The position numbers and the translations under genes are program-made. From NCBI RefSeq assembly GCF_023159225.1, contig NC_063161.1, positions 3,723,690 through 3,787,689 of the forward strand: a stretch of DNA of 64,000 nucleotides, read 5' to 3'. This DNA is from Perognathus longimembris pacificus (lineage: Eukaryota; Chordata; Mammalia; Rodentia; Heteromyidae). Shown one piece after another: positions 1 through 9,910 of the stretch; within the stretch, counting starts at the first letter, position 1; every line of letters starts with the position of its first letter. Below the pieces are notes generated by a model. That model ran no database searches and was not told the origin of the DNA. It saw only the letters and a list, made by a program, of their open reading frames with translations.

Positions 1-1067
1 GAAGACAGTCCTAAGCATTGGCTCCTGTGCGGTTGTGTTTGTGCTGGGTGATGATGGGTCACATTCGAGAGTGCCAAGAACTCTAGGCCGGGTGCTTCCA
101 CTCGGGAGGTAGCACCGGGATGGGGGCTGCTGCCCTGTGTTCCGCACCAGGCCCCCTGCTGGACCCACACGTTGGACGAGTCACCTGGCTGCTTCTGCCT
201 CCCAAGCCAGAGGGGTTGCTGCTGGCACCGGCCGGCAGACCAGCCTGCGCCTGGTATACAGCAGACGCCCTGTATGTAGTGAGCGGCCAGCACCTTTATC
301 ATCACTGGTCCGTCTTTATTGAGCACCTGCTGTGTACACAGGCCCCATCCAGGTGCTCTGCAGACTGGGCCGTCACCGTGGCCTGCTGCCATGTGTCTGT
401 AAGGATGGGAGGAGCGGGTGGCAGGTGCCCCTTCTCACCGACGCCCCATCAGCCCCAGGCACAGGAGAAGGACTTGGCCTGTGCACACCAGGCAGTGGGT
501 CCCCAAGACCACACAGATCCTGGGGAGCCAGGGTTGGCTCAGAAACACCCCAGTTCCATTCCGAGAGGAGCACAACGTCCACCCACCTGGAACGAGGAGC
601 ATAAGTGGCAGGATGGGGGAGCCCCGTGGCCACCTGGTTTTGCTCGAGGGTGATGCCCCAAGCACCTCTGACACAGAGGGCTGTGAGAGCTTGCGAAGGA
701 CACCTGACACCATCCAGCTGGCTGGCGCCTCTCCCTGCCCCCTCCCCAGCTCATCTCCCCCATCCTCCCCTCCCCTCCCCTCTCCCGGTCTCCCCACCTG
801 TCCTCCCCTCCGTCCCTCGCTGCTTCCCTCAGCGGTGCTGGACGGAGTCAGCCCCTGCCTGGCTTCCCCAGTCTCCGTGGCCGTCAGTGCGTACCTGGGC
901 AAGGGGGGCATGGGCACCGTGTCTAGAGCTTCTACACTATTTCTGGGGAGTCCCAGGCATGCCCTGTGCCTCCTCCAGTGAGGGCCCCCTGCGCCCCGTC
1001 TGCCTTGGCTGCCTCTGCACTGTGCCTTCCTCGCCAGCCTGACCAGGCGCTTGCCCCTTCCTTCCAG
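1..1067. other. PHF21B intron, 3' part (no exon seen)
   Basis: This is the sequence upstream of the first visible PHF21B exon. No segment resembles the conserved N-terminal part of PHF21B and no SINE was recognised. A pyrimidine-rich tract lies at about 730-830. Open frames here are unsupported chance frames of GC-rich DNA. Confidence 0.6.
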
Positions 1068-1418
1068 GTTAGGCCAAAGACTCTGATTCCAGACAGCCTC
1101 CCCGTCACCCCGGGCAGGGACCGGCCACCCAAGCAGCCCCCGACGTTCCAGAAGGCGACTGTGGTGAGCATCAAGAACCCCAGCCCAGCCCTCCCCACTG
1201 CCAACAACACCGTCAGCCATGTGCCAATGCCCGGCAGCCAGCCCCAGGCCCTCGCCGAGCCCACCGCCATCACCTCACCCCTGAGCGGCGCCGGCGTGGC
1301 CTACGCCATCATCTCCACCTCCCCCAGCAATGCCGCCGCCATCACCCCCAGCACCGCCGTGCCCGTGGCCAGCGACAGCATCAAAGTCCAGCCCCTCCTC
1401 ATCAGTGCCGACAGCAAG
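1068..1418 (+). CDS. PHF21B: PHF21B exon: Pro/Ser/Ala-rich region
   Basis: This 351-nt exon (117 codons, phase 0 at both ends) runs from [12 protein letters not shown] to LLISADSK. The acceptor is cttccag at 1061-1067 and the donor is gtgagtg from 1419. The segment is low-complexity, rich in Pro, Ala, Ser and Thr, with a repetitive Ala/Ile/Thr stretch, and has no known fold. It matches the family's central regulatory region. Confidence 0.93.
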
Positions 1419-4400
1419 GTGAGTGCCTGCCGCTGCCGGCAGGTCCTCGAGGCTGAGCCGCATGCGGGAGGCGTGGAGAGACTGGACGGGGGGCCCAGGC
1501 AGAACGAGGAGCCCAGTGGTGTGCGGCCGGGTGGCCAGTGACGAATGAGCGAATGAATGGGGTCGGAACCGTGTGGATGGAGCGTGAGCAGCCGGTCAAC
1601 GGAGAGTGGAGTGCGCTTGGCGGAGAGACGAACAGATTAGTGATGGGCGGGATGCTGGTGCGAATAAATGGGGCGCATGTGAATGACTATGCAGAGAGAG
1701 GGGGAATATGGCCGGATGGACAGATACCTGTGGGAAAGGAAAGCGGGGTTGGCTAATCGACTATTACTTTATTCGGATTGGAATCACTAGCTAATAAAAT
1801 ACGTCGCTCAATGAGTAGCTGCAAGAGAGTCCAGTACTGAGGATCTCTCTGCTGAAGCCCCTCTGACTGGCGACTGATGTTCTTCTGCCTCCCCCCACCC
1901 CTCTCTTCCTGTGCCCTCTGCCCTCACCCCTCTGCCCCATCTTCCAGGTTATCATCCTCCAACCTCAAGTGCAGTCTCAGCCTGAGAGTTCAGCGGACCC
2001 ACGGCCACCCTCAGAGGAGCCATCTCAGGGAGCTCAGGCCACCAAAAAGAAGAAGGAAGACCGGCCCGCCAGCCAGGAGAACCCGGAGGTGGGGAGGCCT
2101 CCGCCAGGGCTCCCGGGGCTCTGTGGGCTGTGGGCTGTGGTGGGTGCCCCATTGGGATGGCCCCCAGCCCTGTGCCGTGGGAGCTGCCGGAAGACTCCCC
2201 CTGAGCGGGGCTCAGCACAGTGTTGCCAGGGCCTGGAAGGCGTTAGCGTGACTTTTCCTGGCTCAGTGGTCCGGGGCTGCTGGTGGCAGCGGGTGTGATC
2301 AGGGCAGCTCCTCCCTGTCCTGTCCACATCTGCTGCCTCAGGAGGAGGGAGGAATGAGTTACTGTCAGCCAGGTCCCCCCTCCCCCCCCCGCCCCGGCCA
2401 GGCGGTGCTGCACTAGGAGCCGCCCATCTGGGGGCCCTGCCTGCTCTCTCTGCCCATCCTTGGAGCGGAAGCCATGGCCACTCACAGTGACCGGTCACAC
2501 CCTGGCTGCGGCTCAGTGAGAGCGGCCGTCGCTGCACCCTCCGTCCAAGCCCAGAACCTCCCTGCTCCCTCCCCAGGCTGACCCCAGACTGTGGGACCAC
2601 AGTCGTCCTACAGTGCCCTGTCCCACCGCGCCCCAGCCAGCCCTGCAGCCCCCCCCCCCCCCCCGCCCGAGCTCCTAAAGATCCTCTACCCGGACAAATA
2701 CGTCTCTCTTCCACCCACTCACGTCTTCCCTCGGTGTTCAGACGTGTCCCCGGCTTCCCTCCCTGCTGGGCCTGTGCTGGAGGCTAGGGCAGAGGCTAGC
2801 TTCACAGAGAAGGGCCTGGCAACTCAGGAGGTCCAGCTGGGGTTGAGAGATGTCCAGTGGCGGCAGAGAATTGCGAACTCCGAGCTGTAGACGATGAGGC
2901 AGAGGGAGAGAGTGGCTGATAAGCCGCTTTCTTTGCCTACCTGCCAAAAAGCCAGTGAGGGCCCAGCACCGTCGGCTCCCGCCTGCCATCGGAGGCTCGC
3001 AGTGCAAAGCCAGCCTGGGCAGGAATGTCCATGAGACTCTTTGTTTTGTTGTTTTGTTTTTGTGGCCAGTCCTGGGGCTTGGACTCAGGGCCTGAGCGCT
3101 GTCCCTGGCTTCTTTCTGCTCAAGGCTAGCACTCTGCCACTTGAGCCACAGCGCCACTTCCAGCTTTTTTCTATATATGTGGTGCTGAGGAATCGAACCC
3201 AGGGCTTCCTGTATACGAGGTGAGCACTCTACCACTGGGACATATTCCCAGCCCTCCATGAGACTCTTATCTCCAATTAACTGCCAAAAATGTGGCTCAA
3301 GGGGTAGAGCGCTAGGCTTGAGCCAAAAAAAAAAAAAAAAGCAAAACAGCACCCAGGCCCTGAGTTGAAGCCCTAGGACTGGCGCACACACACACACACA
3401 CACACACACCACACACACACACACACGCGCGCGCGCACACACGCCAGAGAGGATAACTGGTGATGCCCTGGCTGACTCTCCCTTGAGGACTCTCCATGGC
3501 CTTCGTGTTGGGAGTTTCCCTGGGTGGGATCTCCTTGTTTCCTCAGAGTACATCTTAGTCAATTATTGTGCACTTTAACAATTAGAATAATTACATATCA
3601 CTGCACAATTAGCATAAACACATATAAGGACTTAATGAGAGCAGTCACAATACATCTTGATGGGAACTCCTTATGAAAGTTGCTTCTAGTCGGGTGCTCA
3701 CACCTGTAGCTCACGCCTGGAATCACAGCCGCTCAGGATGGCTGAGACCAGAGGAGGATCCCAGTTCAAAGCCAGCCCAGGCAGGAAGTCTGTCAAACTC
3801 TTATCTCCAACTAGCCACCAAAAAAGCCAGTAACGGAGCTGTGGCTCAAGTGGTAGAGTGCCAGTCTTGGAAGGAAAAGCTAAAGGATAGCATCCGGGGC
3901 CTGAGTTCAAGTCCCACTATTGGCTCCCGTGTGCTTGTAGACACATGCGTGCGCGCACACACACACAGGGTTAAAATTTTAGAAATAGAATAGCAGAGGG
4001 TCGTGCTGTCGAGAGCTGTGGGAGGGGAGCTGCTCATGGTGAGGCACCTGGACGAGCACGTGAGTCCAGCCAGCAGCGGCCCCCCCCCACACCGCCCCCG
4101 TGAGCCTGGTATTCAGGAAGCACCACGGCCGACGGGCTCCATGCCCAGCCCCGGTTCATGACAGCGCCCGCACCACCAAGTGCCTGCGTGTCCGTGAAGA
4201 CTCGCCCGCGGCACACAGAGCCGCAGTGCCGCTGCGCCTCTGGTCATAAGACACAGCCTCCGTCAAAACCCACTTCAGGAAATGGAAACTAAGGTTTATT
4301 CCTTCATGGGTGTTTTTCTTTTTATCTTGTTTGTTCATTTATTTGTTGTTTTTTTTAGGCCAGTCCTGGGCCTTGGATTCAGGGCCTGAGCACTGTCCCT

Positions 4401-4658
4401 GGCTTCTTTTTGCTCAAGGCTAGCACTCTGCCACGTGAGCCACAGCGCCACTTCCTATATATGTGGTGCTGGGGAAATCGAACCCAGGGCTTCATGTATA
4501 CGAGGCGAGCACTCTTGTCACTAGGCCACATTCCCAGCCCCACAAAAAATTTTTTTAAGTAGTCGACACCCCCTGTTTAAAGTTTTAAATCCCCAATATG
4601 AAAAGCATAGGGTTGGATGTTGTCAAGGTGCCGAGTCCGAGCCTTGTTAGTTTATAAC

Positions 4659-4691
<33 letters not shown>

Positions 4692-7600
4692 GGTGCTGGG
4701 CTTGAACTGGGCCTTTCATTCTCTCGGCTTTTTCATTCGTGCCTGGTGCTCTGCCACTTGAGCCATAGCTCCACTTCTGGTTTGGGGTTTTTTTCCTATT
4801 AATTGGAGATGAGAGTCTCATGAACCCTTCCTGCCCAGCCTGGCTTCCAACCGCCGTCCTCAAACCTCTTCCTCCTGAGTAGCTAGGATTACAGGCGGGG
4901 GCCACTGGTGCCTGGCAATCGACAACTTCTAACACCACCCCCGGAAATGGGATGGCTGGCCCCCCCTTCTCAGGAGCAGGCAGAGTGAGGAAGAATAAAG
5001 GGCCCAGAGCGTGGCGGCGGGGTGACCTGGGCATGCGTGCCGGGGTGGACGTGGGAAGCAGCAGCAGGTCTGCTCCTCCGCGCCCTGCCAGGCTCGGTGC
5101 CCACACGTGCAGACTCCTTGTTTGCAACCTCAGAGTTCGTAGGCAAAACCCAAAGATCCAAACGCTGCCCGAGCAAACGCAGTGTAGTCCTGCTTACCCT
5201 TCCCGGAGCAGTGCCCCCCGGCTCTGTGGAATGCCTTGTTAACCCCGCGTCCTCCCCTTTCCTCCCTCAGAAAATCGCCTTCATGGTGGGGCTAGGCCTG
5301 GTCACCACGGAGCACCTGGAAGGTGAGGGTGAGAGGCGGCGGGGGGGGGGGGGGGGGGTGGAGGTGGGGGGGAGGATGGGCCCAGACAGAAGCCTGAGCT
5401 GTTAGGATGCTGTGTCCAGGTGTGAGGTTTCCTCCAGGAGCTCCGCCCACAGGGGGTGTGGCTTCCACCCAGGACCCCTGAGGCAGCCTGGGATGGGAAA
5501 CCCAGGCCTCCATCAGCCGTGGCTGGACAGGCCCCACACCGAGGCTGCCCTGAGGACCCGAGCTGCCACCTCGGGGTAGTGGGTCCGTGTGGATCTGCTG
5601 TGGCTGTCCCAAGAGGCCAGGGGCCAAGTAATGTCCCCGTGATTAGTTGAGTGGGTCCCTGTCACCTTCCCGCCGCCCTGACACTCGGCCTTAAGCCCCC
5701 AGAGCGGCCCCAGAGTGGCCCCCGGAGGCTCTGCCCAGCGACCGCCCCCAGTGGAGCGCGGGAAACAGCGCTGCCCCGTGTGTCTTTCCAGAAATCCAGA
5801 GCAAGCGCCAGGAGCGCAAGAGGAGGAGCACAGCCAACCCCGCCTACAGCGGCCTCCTGGAGACGGAGGTGGGCGTGGGGTGACCCCCACCGGGGAGGGC
5901 GGGGCACGTGGGGCGGTGGGCGCCAGAGTTACCCCGAGTCCCAGGCCTGTGGGCAGCCGCTCCCCACCAAGGGCAGCCCTCCCGGGAACACACGCGTGAC
6001 CACATCCACAGCCAGTTCTCAGGGCAATCACACAATTCCGGAGCCATCTTCCTATCGTGGCACAACCCACTCAGAACCACCAAGGTGTGGAAGGTGCGGC
6101 CTGTGGCCTTGTTAAAAGCCTGGACTGCGCATGTCCGCAGTGCCCAGAATCCGCCACGGTGAGGCTTTGGGTCAGGTTCTCAGAGACGGAGTTTTAGGGG
6201 TCGGTCTGTGCCCCCATCTGCCACCTGACCCCAAGGGGCGGGCACGCAGGGCAACACTGGCCTGGCTACCGGCTGTCTGTGCTGTAATACGACCCGTTCT
6301 TCCTGAGTCATGCACACCTGAGGCAGGGGCAGAGCCAGGCAGGGGGTGCCCCCGGCGCCTGGCACTGGGGGTTCCCGAGGCTGCTGGGCCCCGAGTGATG
6401 GATGGTGTTGCTGTGTTCTGTCCCTGCAGAGGAAGCGGCTGGCCTCTGGCTATCTCAACAACCCTCTGTTCCTCACAGCCCGAGGTAAGACAGCCCGAGT
6501 CTGGCCAGCGGCCCCCCGCTGGGCGCCCGCCCCCCCCCCCACTACCACTACCACAGGAGCTTGGGGCCTTGGGACGGGAGGGGCCTGCCGGAGAGGACTT
6601 GTGTCTGCAGGGGCAGAGCTGAGGCTCAGTGTGGGCACCTGCCGTCACTGCCCTGCGCCAGGTGTCTTGGGGCAGGGGGTGAGGGTGTACAGAGGACACC
6701 CCCCCCCGGGCCTCCCCACCCATCCTGGACCTCCACCGACAGCCCGGGCTGCGGGGGGGGGGGGATACGTGGCCTCCGCCAGGGTGGCCAGCCTGCACTG
6801 CCTGCCGACAGCTCTGGAGAGCACCCCGGCACCCTCCTGGCTTTGCCCGGCCTGGTCTAGGAGCAGCCCTGGTTTGGGGAGCCCTGGGTCTGGGCCGGGA
6901 ACCCAGATGGCGCTGCAGATGAGTGTGGCCCGGAGCCTGAAAGGAAAACGCCCCTTGTGGTCGCCAGTGCGTGGTTTGCCCTCCCACCCTGGAACCTGGG
7001 GGTTACGGGGAGCAAGGACAGGTCACAGAGGCACTTTGAGGGGCCCGGAATCTGTGATTCCCTCCACGGGGCCGCAGTGAAGTGCTCGCCCATCGCCAAG
7101 GCCCTTGAGCCCCCGGGGAGTTCTGGCTGGGACCAGAGCAGACATCCCCCCTCCCCCCAGTCATGGCCTCACTGGGCCCTGTACCGCCCCGTCACGTGGC
7201 AGGACCCCACCTCCTCACGTCCACTAACGTCTTCTCCGCCCTTCCTCCCCGTGCCAGCCAATGAGGACCCCTGCTGGAAGGTACGTGCCCGTCTTCGTGC
7301 CCAAGGGAGGGGCCGGGGGTCCCGTCCGTCACTCCTGGAAGGGGGGCGGACCTGGCATGGCGCGGGTGGCGGGGCTGTGCCCTTGGTGCCCAGAGCTGTA
7401 CACGGCCAGCGTTCTCGGCCAGCAGAGCGGCCAGGTGCACAGGGGAGCCCGCCCCCGCCCCTCCCCCCGCCCCCTCCCCCCCGCCCCAGGCTGTGGGAGA
7501 GCTGGGCGCACCAGCACTGGGCACCTCGTCCTCCCTGGCTCTGCGGTGTGGCCCTGCGCAGAGCTGGCCCCCGAGGCTTCTCCCCCAGGATCCTGCCCCC

Positions 7601-9098
7601 CAGGTCTCCATCTCTGTCATCCATGAGCCTCGCCCACACGCGCGCCCGGCTCCCACGCACGGCCTGCTCACGAGCGCTTCCCGGGCCCGCCCTCTGCCAC
7701 ACCCCTCAACTTCTGATCTAATTCCAAACCCACCTTCCAGTCCTCGCAAGCTTAGGCCAGTCCAGGAGACCGACGCTAGTGCTCTGCATCGTTTCTGGTG
7801 GCCTGGCAGTTGTTCCAGACGCCCGGTGCCCGGCTTGGGTGTGCCAGGGGCCAGGCGGCTCTGCCCCACCAGCTCCCAGCCCTGGCGGGGCCTGGCTCGG
7901 AGGCGGGAGCCCTGGGTGCTGATCTCCGCTCCACCCCCAGCTTGCTGGGAGCCTGGGCAAGGGCTCCACCCCACCTGAAAGAAAGGAGGGTGCAGGACCG
8001 GGGCTCAGGCCGCCTCTGGGGGGCTCTTCCTCCCTCCAGGGCACGGCTGGGAAAGTCGGGGGCGCGGTCCCTGCCGTGTGTGCTGACATCAAGGAGCTGT
8101 CATCGCTCCCTGGGCTTCTCCAGCCTAGCATGAGTGGGGTGCTACTTGTGCCCCCTGCTGTCCCTGGGTCTGCGGTTGTGGAGTCCCGGGTAGCGGGGTG
8201 CCAGGATGCCCACATCTGGGGCCTGGGTCTTGGCACCAGAGAGTCAGGACGCGAGTTGGCCGCGCCAGCGCCCGTGCACAGGTGGCAAGGGGCCTCTCCC
8301 CTTCTCTCCCAAGAGCTGAGCCACCTCCCACCTCCCTTCCAGACTGAGAGCACTCATGAGGAGCACTGTGCTGCCTGCAAGCGAGGAGCCAACCTTCAGC
8401 CTTGTGGCACCTGCTCAGGGGCCTACCACCTCAGCTGCCTGGACCCGCCCCTCCAGACGGCGCCCAAGGGCGTGTGGCTCTGCCCCAAGTGCCAGCAGAA
8501 GGTGTGGCGGCGCCCCCGCCCGGCACGTGGAGGGGGGGAGCATGACCAGCAGGGTTGAGAGCACAAGCGGCTTCCTCCACCTGGGTACAATGGACGTTTG
8601 GGCCCCTGACGCTCTGCGTGGGCTTTGCCCTGTGAGGTGTGGGTGCTCGGCCGCCCTGGCCGCGCCTGGGGGCCCTTCTCGGGGAGTGGCTTCCAGGCCG
8701 GGCTGGCGCGGCCCCACCCTGGTCCCCCGTGGCTCCCCGGGGTCCCTCGGGGCCAGGCCCGGCCCTGTGCTCATTTCCTCTCCTGCCCTCCAGGCCTTAA
8801 AGAGGGACGAGGGCGTGCCCTGGACCGGGATGCTGGCCATCGTGCACTCCTACGTCACCCACAAGACAGGTGAGGCCCGGCGGCGCGGGCGCGGGCGGCA
8901 GCCGGGCCCCACCGAGCCGCGGGCGCCTGCGGGAGGGAGGCGCGGGCGCCTGCGCCGGCCTCGGGCCCTCACTTCCCTGCCCTCTGTCTCCTAGTCAAAG
9001 AGGAGGAGAAGCAGAAGCTGCTGCAGCGAGGCAGCGAGCTGCACAGTGAGCACCAGCAGCTGGAGGAGCGCGACCGGCAGCTGGCCTCGGCAGTGAAG
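1068..9098 (+). CDS. PHF21B: PHF21B, PHD finger protein 21B (partial gene; nine coding exons)
   Basis: Nine exons join in frame: 1068-1418, 1948-2088, 5271-5322, 5792-5868, 6430-6484, 7258-7280, 8343-8501, 8794-8869, 8995-9098. They total 1038 nt, or 346 codons, each with AG acceptor and GT donor. The product is a nuclear chromatin protein, paralogue of PHF21A/BHC80, whose PHD finger reads the unmodified H3 tail in the LSD1-CoREST complex; sharing that activity is inference. In order it shows a Pro/Ser/Ala-rich segment, a Lys-rich stretch (TKKKKEDR), a basic segment ([11 protein letters not shown]), a complete C4HC3 PHD finger, and a charged, coiled-coil-like tail ([12 protein letters not shown]). 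Human PHF21B has 531 residues, so roughly 115 N-terminal and 70 C-terminal residues are missing. The N-terminal exons lie outside the window. The last exon is not found before or after the gap at 12869. PHF21B rather than PHF21A is favoured by recalled sequence and by PRR5 as neighbour. Confidence 0.95.
1419..1947 (+). other. PHF21B intron, no repeats recognised
   Basis: A 529-nt intron between two phase-0 exons. It ends in a pyrimidine tract with cttccag just before 1948. Nothing else was recognised. Confidence 0.7.
1948..2088 (+). CDS. PHF21B: PHF21B exon: Gln/Lys-rich region
   Basis: This 141-nt exon (47 codons, phase 0 at both ends) begins [11 protein letters not shown] and ends PASQENPE. 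It contains the basic run TKKKKEDR, a plausible nuclear-localisation or DNA-contact patch. The acceptor is cttccag and the donor is gtggggag, an ordinary GT site. Confidence 0.93.
2089..2950 (+). other. PHF21B intron, unique part with poly-C tract
   Basis: GC-rich intronic sequence without a recognised element, apart from a poly-C run at about 2649-2664. Confidence 0.6.
2951..3382 (+). repeat. Geo-type SINE, sense, split by a younger antisense SINE
   Basis: The left part (2951-3040) carries the box 'gcaaagccagcctgggcagg' and 'tccatgagactct'. The right part (3255-3382) resumes with 'tccatgagactct', continues through 'gtggctcaaggggtagagcg', and ends with an A-run and 'gagttgaagccctaggactgg'. 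The element is interrupted by the insertion at 3041-3254. Confidence 0.8.
3041..3254 (-). repeat. IDL-Geo SINE, antisense, nested in another SINE
   Basis: Reading + strand, a T-rich tail is followed by 'ggccagtcctggggcttgga', then 'cacttgagccacagcgccac', then the ID part ending 'cccagccc'. The 13-nt target 'tccatgagactct' lies on both sides (3028-3040 and 3255-3267), a clean target-site duplication. Confidence 0.88.
3383..3440. repeat. (CA)n/(CG)n microsatellite
   Basis: Alternating CA dinucleotides with a short CG-rich interruption follow the 3' end of the preceding SINE directly. Confidence 0.9.
3687..3935 (+). repeat. Geo-type SINE, sense
   Basis: Contains 'cacctgtagctcacgcctgg', 'ttcaaagccagcccaggcag', 'cttatctccaactagccacc', 'ctgtggctcaagtggtagag' and 'cctgagttcaagtcccacta', in the standard order. 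A short CA run follows. Confidence 0.85.
4345..4540 (-). repeat. IDL-Geo SINE, antisense
   Basis: T-run, then 'ggccagtcctgggccttgga', 'cacgtgagccacagcgccac', 'gtggtgctggggaaatcgaa', ending at 'ttcccagccc'. A near-complete antisense copy. Confidence 0.88.
4660..4920 (-). repeat. (GT)n followed by Geo-type SINE, antisense
   Basis: A GT microsatellite (about 4660-4690) is joined to an antisense Geo body with 'cacttgagccatagctccac', 'ttaattggagatgagagtct' and 'gtagctaggattacaggcgg'. The microsatellite corresponds to the 3' tail of the SINE. Confidence 0.85.
5271..5322 (+). CDS. PHF21B: PHF21B exon: conserved helical segment
   Basis: A 52-nt exon (17 codons plus one base) encoding [17 protein letters not shown]. 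The acceptor is cctccctcag and the donor is gtgaggg. The split codon completes as Glu with the next exon. This short hydrophobic stretch is shared by PHF21A and PHF21B. Confidence 0.93.
5323..5791 (+). other. PHF21B intron with long poly-G
   Basis: A GC-rich intron with a near-pure G run at about 5340-5358, just inside the donor. No interspersed repeat was recognised. Confidence 0.6.
5792..5868 (+). CDS. PHF21B: PHF21B exon: basic region
   Basis: A 77-nt exon (two bases plus 25 codons) encoding [20 protein letters not shown] and LLETE. The Arg/Lys cluster is the position where the PHF21A paralogue carries its DNA-binding basic or AT-hook-like region. The acceptor is tctttccag and the donor is gtgggcg. 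Confidence 0.93.
6430..6484 (+). CDS. PHF21B: PHF21B exon: segment between basic region and PHD
   Basis: A 55-nt exon (18 codons plus one base) encoding [18 protein letters not shown]. The acceptor is tccctgcag and the donor is gtaaga. The terminal base joins the microexon to give Ala. Confidence 0.93.
7258..7280 (+). CDS. PHF21B: PHF21B 23-nt microexon
   Basis: A 23-nt exon (two bases plus seven codons) encoding the end of Ala and then NEDPCWK. It is flanked by gtgccag and gtacgtg. Its length is not a multiple of three, so skipping would put the PHD exon out of frame. It is supported by exact phase continuity on both sides and by family conservation of the peptide. Confidence 0.9.
7281..8342 (+). 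other. PHF21B intron, no repeats recognised
   Basis: GC-rich intron between the microexon and the PHD exon. It has C-rich tracts near 7455-7485 and no SINE. Confidence 0.6.
8343..8501 (+). CDS. PHF21B: PHF21B exon: complete PHD zinc finger
   Basis: A 159-nt exon (53 codons, phase 0) that carries the whole C4HC3 finger. Zinc ligands by exon residue are Cys9, Cys12, Cys21, Cys24, His29, Cys32, Cys47 and Cys50. The aromatic Trp45 before the last Cys pair is the usual PHD core residue. All ligands are intact. In PHF21A this finger recognises H3 unmethylated at Lys4; the same binding here is inference from homology. The acceptor is cccttccag and the donor is gtgtggc. Confidence 0.96.
8794..8869 (+). 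CDS. PHF21B: PHF21B exon: post-PHD segment
   Basis: A 76-nt exon (25 codons plus one base) running from [12 protein letters not shown] to SYVTHKT. It is conserved in the family directly after the PHD finger. The acceptor is ccctccag and the donor is gtgaggc. Confidence 0.94.
8995..9098 (+). CDS. PHF21B: PHF21B exon: C-terminal coiled coil, penultimate exon
   Basis: A 104-nt exon (two bases plus 34 codons) from [13 protein letters not shown] to RQLASAVK. It is highly charged with heptad-like Leu spacing, consistent with the start of the family's C-terminal coiled coil. The donor gtgcgcgg is a GT site, so at least one more coding exon must follow in phase 0. None is seen before the gap at 12869. 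Confidence 0.94.
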
Positions 9099-9146
9099 GT
9101 GCGCGGACGCGCTCGGAGCCCCGCTGTGCGCGCCCTGGCGGAGGCC

Positions 9147-9262
9147 AGAGCCAGCCCCACTGCGCATGCCCCGGCAGGCCAGAGCCAGCCCCACTGCGCA
9201 TGCCCAGGCAGAGACCAGAGCCAGCCCCACTGCGCGTGTCCAGGCAGGCCAGAGCCCCACTG
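9147..9262 (+). repeat. Short tandem repeat just inside the PHF21B intron
   Basis: Three to four imperfect copies of a unit of roughly 30-40 nt with 'ccagagccagccccactgcg', each followed by catgcc or a variant. It starts about 50 nt after the penultimate exon's donor. Confidence 0.75.
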
Positions 9263-9434
9263 TGCTCCTCCTGAGCCCAAAGGGAGGCAGATTCTCATCA
9301 CCCGGCCAGGCCACAGGTGGAGAATGCAGCGCTGGGACATGAGAGGAATTTTTACCTAGGAACTAAGGACATCCCGGCTCTGGGACCTGGAAGGCCCTGG
9401 ACTGCAGTTTCCTCCTGTGAAAAGTGAATGCAGA

Positions 9435-9636
9435 GCTGGGAAGGTGGCTCCGCGGTAGAGTGCTAGCCTAGCATGCGTGAAGCCCTGGGTTTGATTCCCC
9501 AGCACCACATACACAGAAAAAGCCAGAAGTGGCGCTGCGGCTCAAGAGGCAGAGTGCTAGCCTCGAGTAAAAAGAAGGCAGGGACAGTGCTCAGGCCCTG
9601 AGTCCAAGCCCCAGGACTGGCAAAAAAAAAAAAAAA
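9435..9636 (+). repeat. IDL-Geo SINE, sense
   Basis: ID monomer 'gctgggaaggtggctccgcg' with 'gggtttgattccccagcacc', then the Geo unit 'agaagtggcgctgcggctca', ending in an A-tail at 9622-9636. An imperfect short duplication (agtgaat/agtaaat) flanks it. Confidence 0.9.
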
Positions 9637-9639
9637 GTA

Positions 9640-9910
9640 AATAATTCTCCCGTAGGGGGGTTATAGACAAGATAAGCAAAGCGAGGCGATGGTGGGCTAG
9701 CACTGACAGTGGAGGCCGAGATGAGGAGACGAGGAGGAAGGTGGTGGTGGTGGTGGCGGCCATGATTGCAATAGTATGCGGATAGGAGGAGGAGATGGAG
9801 GAGGAGGAGAGTGGTGATGGCCATGAAGGTGGTGGCGATAACTTGTGACAGTGATAGAGGTAGTGGTGATGATTGTGGTGGTGATGATAGTGGTGGTGGT
9901 GGTAATGAAG
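9640..9910. repeat. GGT/GAT-rich simple sequence
   Basis: Irregular GTG/GAT/GAG triplet-rich DNA grades into the minisatellite that follows. It is a plausible source of that array. Confidence 0.7.
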
